Shown here: positions 14,694 through 16,727 of the stretch, piece by piece | Numbering within the stretch: position 1 is the stretch's first letter | Layout of the letters: the number at the start of each line of letters is the position of its first letter | Assembly (NCBI GenBank): GCA_026398575.1 | Contig: JAPLSP010000715.1 | Span: 1 to 16,727 of the forward strand | Direction of reading: 5' to 3' | Length of the DNA: 16,727 bases | Origin: Candidatus Sumerlaeota bacterium | GTDB taxonomy: Bacteria > Sumerlaeota > Sumerlaeia > JADFCT01 | Translations under genes and position numbers: made by a program | Notes under the pieces: model-generated | The model's input: the letters and a program-made list of their open reading frames with translations, nothing else | What the model was told of the DNA's origin: nothing | The model's database searches: none

Positions 14694-15070
14694 GGTCCGC
14701 CGTTAAGCTCGGCGAACGAGAGAAGGACGGGGGGCAGCTTCAGGTCCTGGATCGAGAGGATTTCCGTCGGGATGATGCGGAAGACTGCGCCATAGCCGTG
14801 GCAGGTGCGATGATAATTACAGCGGAAACGGGCTTCGTCTCCCAGACCATAGGCGAAGTCCAGGTCGCCCGTATCTTCGAAGTGTTCCCATCGGTCGTCG
14901 GCGCAGATTTCCGAGAGCATCGTTTCGATGGTATTCTCATCCAGAACCGTGTCTTCGATCTTTTTGATCGAGCCGTTCAATCGCATCTTGGGCGGCTGGC
15001 CTTGGGCCAGGTGCAGGTCCGAAGCGCCCGTGTCGAGAATGATCCTGAAAAGGCGGTCAATGGCTGGCAT
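14687..15070 (-). CDS. pilT: PilT family ATPase, N-terminal half (frameshifted gene)
   Basis: 127 residues: M-P-A-I-D-R-L-F-R, then A-S-D-L-H-L-A-Q-G-Q-P-P-K-M-R (the PilT N-terminal PAS-like domain), F-R-C-N-Y-H-R-T-C-H-G and L-P-P-V-L-L-S-F-A-E-L-N. After the last segment PilT should read R/G-G-x-V-L-I-T-G-P, but this frame ends G-G-P-C-stop. AAGGA lies 10 bases before ATG 15070. It starts 95 bp after the stop of the upstream PilT-like gene and is probably in the same operon. On its own it lacks the ATPase site. Confidence 0.88.
   Translation of the reverse strand: MPAIDRLFRIILDTGASDLHLAQGQPPKMRLNGSIKKIEDTVLDENTIETMLSEICADDRWEHFEDTGDLDFAYGLGDEARFRCNYHRTCHGYGAVFRIIPTEILSIQDLKLPPVLLSFAELNGGPC
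14693..14704 (-). other. One-base frameshift in the downstream pilT gene
   Basis: Minus-strand codons read G-A-E-L-N-G-G, then CC and the V-L-I-T-G-P frame. Adding one base after CC restores G-G-P-V-L-I-T-G-P, and the total length becomes about 354 residues. The site is not a homopolymer or an obvious slippery heptamer, which argues against programmed frameshifting and leaves mutation or a base-calling/assembly error. Confidence 0.8.
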
Positions 15071-15165
15071 GATGGCGGATTCCTTTCGGGTTTCATCTTG
15101 GGTTTGCCGCGTTCGATTTTCTTCATCCCCCCAGCTTCTCGTTCATCGCTGTCTGCGCGCGGGGC

Positions 15166-16727
15166 TTATCGGCCTGGAGTAGGGGCTTTATAGCGTTCGA
15201 AAGCCTGCTTGTTGACGGCGCGCCGATACGCTTCGGCGCCGTCAATGATTCCCTTGTTGAACAAATCCATCAGTGAGTCATCCAGGCGGCACATGCCAAT
15301 TTTGCGCGAGCTCTGCATCGTGGCCGGGATCATGAAGGGCTTGTTGTCGCGCAGCAGGGCCGCAATTGCCGGCGTCACGAGCATGATCTCGATGGCCAGG
15401 GCCACGCCGCGCCGGTCTTTGCACGGAACGAGCTGCTGGCTGATGACGCCGCGCAGCGATTGCGTGAGCATCATGCGCACCTGGGCCTGCTGCCCGGGCG
15501 GAAAGCCGTCGAGGATGCGGCTGACGGTGCTGGCCGCCGAACTGGTGTGCAGGGTCCCGAGCACAAGGTGGCCGGTCTCGGAGGCGGCGATGGCCATCGA
15601 GAGAGTTTCGAGATCGTGCAGTTCGCCGACCATGATGACGTCCGGGTCTTCGCGCAGCGCCGCCCGCAGCGCGATGGCGAACGACCGGGTGTGCGTGCCC
15701 ACTTCGCGCTGCGTGACCTGGCATTTCTTCGAGGTGTGGATGTATTCGATGGGGCGCTCGATGGTGATGATGTGATCGCTGCGGCTTTCATTGATCGCGT
15801 TGACCAGCGCGGCCAGCGTCGTCGTCTTGCCCGAATTCGCCGGACCGGTCACGAGGACCAGCCCCTGGTTGTATTCCGTCAGGCGCCGCAGCGGCTCGGG
15901 CATGCCCAGGTCTTCCAGCGTGGGGATCGCCCGGCGAATGAGGTGAAAGACGCCATGCCATCCACAACGCTGTTTATAAATGAGAACGCGGATGCGTCCC
16001 TGCTTGGGAACTTCCATACAGAATTCGATATTGAGTTTCTGCAGCAATTCGCGCTTCTGTTCGACGCTCAGGATCTCGAAGAGCAGTCGTTCGCTTTCTT
16101 CGGGCGACATCGGCGGCACGCCGAAATCATACACAAGCCCGTGCAGGCGCAAGAACGGAGAAACACCGGCGCTGATGTGCAGGTCCGAAGCATGCGACCC
16201 GCGTGCGAAGGTCAAATACGCAGATATGCGTTCGAGGGTTGCCGGACGTCTGGTTCGCGGCTCGGGGGCTTCGGCTGGTTCGGGCGCAGCCGGAGCAGGC
16301 GCGGCCGAAGCGGGCGCAGCCGGAACAGGCGCGCTGGCGGGCGGCGCCGCCTTCGCCGGCGGCGGCGCCACTCGCGTGGTGGCGCTGGGCAACGGCGGCT
16401 CCTCAAAATCAAAAGCGCCGCCTTTGTCTTTCTCGGCGCTTTCCGCTTCCGCTTTGGCTTCGGTTTCCAGTCCCAGCGAATCCGGGAGCGCATCGGCGCC
16501 GGGCGGCGCCGGGGCAGCCCCCCGCGCTACCGGGGACGTATAAATGGCCGCTCCGGCGCCATTCTCCAACTCCGCCATCCCCGGGAAACCGACGATGCTT
16601 CGGGGTTCCTCCTCCTCGACCACCGGGGCTTCATCCGCCGCAGCGTCCGGCTTGGGGGGCGTGCGTTTGCCCAAAATCCCGCGCAGGCTTTTTTGTATGA
16701 CAAGGACCGCTTCGATCTGGTCCCTGA
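15166..16727 (-). CDS. PilT/PilU-like ATPase with Pro/Ala-rich N-terminal extension (5' end outside window)
   Basis: The frame is open to the right edge; the only candidate start inside is TTG 16674, with no good ribosome site, so the true start probably lies outside. Numbering from that TTG, residues 1-145 are low-complexity Pro/Ala/Glu-rich and likely disordered; 17 further residues precede it before the edge. Residues 146-270 are the PilT N-domain (H-A-S-D-L-H-I-S-A-G). The ATPase has Walker A G-P-A-N-S-G-K-T-T (277-285), Asp box I-I-T-I-E-R-P-I-E-Y (302-311; R307 where PilT has D or E), Walker B D-V-I-M-V-G-E-L-H-D (345-354) and His box G-H-L-V-L-G-T-L-H-T (368-377). The retraction motif is A-I-A-A-L-L-R-D rather than A-I-R-N-L-I-R-E, so a PilU-like accessory role is possible. 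The stop TAA is 95 bp upstream of the next pilT start. GC content looks higher than in the left half of the window. Confidence 0.9.
   Translation of the reverse strand, partial: RDQIEAVLVIQKSLRGILGKRTPPKPDAAADEAPVVEEEEPRSIVGFPGMAELENGAGAAIYTSPVARGAAPAPPGADALPDSLGLETEAKAEAESAEKDKGGAFDFEEPPLPSATTRVAPPPAKAAPPASAPVPAAPASAAPAPAAPEPAEAPEPRTRRPATLERISAYLTFARGSHASDLHISAGVSPFLRLHGLVYDFGVPPMSPEESERLLFEILSVEQKRELLQKLNIEFCMEVPKQGRIRVLIYKQRCGWHGVFHLIRRAIPTLEDLGMPEPLRRLTEYNQGLVLVTGPANSGKTTTLAALVNAINESRSDHIITIERPIEYIHTSKKCQVTQREVGTHTRSFAIALRAALREDPDVIMVGELHDLETLSMAIAASETGHLVLGTLHTSSAASTVSRILDGFPPGQQAQVRMMLTQSLRGVISQQLVPCKDRRGVALAIEIMLVTPAIAALLRDNKPFMIPATMQSSRKIGMCRLDDSLMDLFNKGIIDGAEAYRRAVNKQAFERYKAPTPGR

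Noticed and set aside
14693..14704. Programmed ribosomal frameshift in pilT
   Set aside because: There is no slippery heptamer and no homopolymer, and PilT is not known to be frameshift-regulated.
13926..14795. 289-codon plus-strand frame
   Set aside because: It runs antisense to pilT and starts in the 9-bp repeat; its composition is that of a shadow frame.

Overview
The window looks like a chromosomal segment from a free-living Gram-negative bacterium, most likely in or near the PVC superphylum (Lentisphaerota, Kiritimatiellota, Verrucomicrobiota) or a phylum with a similar lifestyle such as Sumerlaeota. This is inference. It rests on the giant secreted protein with W-W-S-W-T-A-P / E-P-G-E-P-N-H-A-G modules, several secreted carbohydrate-active proteins with Sec signal peptides, an SLH-containing GH16 enzyme, and paired PilT ATPases of a type IV pilus. 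No rRNA, tRNA, CRISPR array or transposase was seen.

Layout, left to right. (1) 1-5447, minus: one uninterrupted open frame of more than 1815 codons that runs off the left edge. It encodes a giant secreted modular protein with beta-sandwich modules, InlB-type repeats, and two parallel beta-helix domains each ending in a D-I-G-A-Y-E-A-S motif. (2) 5667-7388, minus: a secreted golvesin-like / SLH / GH16 glycoside hydrolase. (3) 7389-7888: a 500-bp divergent intergenic region whose AT-rich part carries eight copies of a GTCAGRA-type motif, in two 16/17-bp-period arrays that face each other. (4) 7889-9748, plus: a secreted GH99-like protein with a C-terminal GATase1-like domain, split by one in-frame amber codon at 8522-8524. 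(5) 9791-11031: an orphan HigA-type antitoxin (minus) with an operator-like palindrome, a 109-bp near-perfect hairpin element, and an overlapping DUF4160-DUF2442 pair (plus). (6) 11039-12085, minus: a membrane-anchored or exported MsrA-MsrB fusion. (7) 12462-13904, minus: a secreted BNR_4-type beta-propeller, probably a polysaccharide lyase or glycosidase. (8) 14007-16727, minus: two consecutive PilT-family ATPases. The downstream one is broken by a one-base frameshift just before Walker A. The upstream one has a Pro/Ala-rich N-terminal extension and continues past the right edge.

Much of the window serves the cell envelope and surroundings: polysaccharide processing (GH16, GH99-like, BNR_4), a giant surface or secreted protein, repair of oxidised methionine outside the cytoplasm, and pilus retraction. 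A small toxin-antitoxin-like patch with a palindromic repeat sits in the middle. Two genes are interrupted by single-base-scale lesions, while a frame of more than 5.4 kb beside them is intact. TAG is the normal terminator of three other genes here, so the amber codon is better read as a mutation or sequence error than as recoding.
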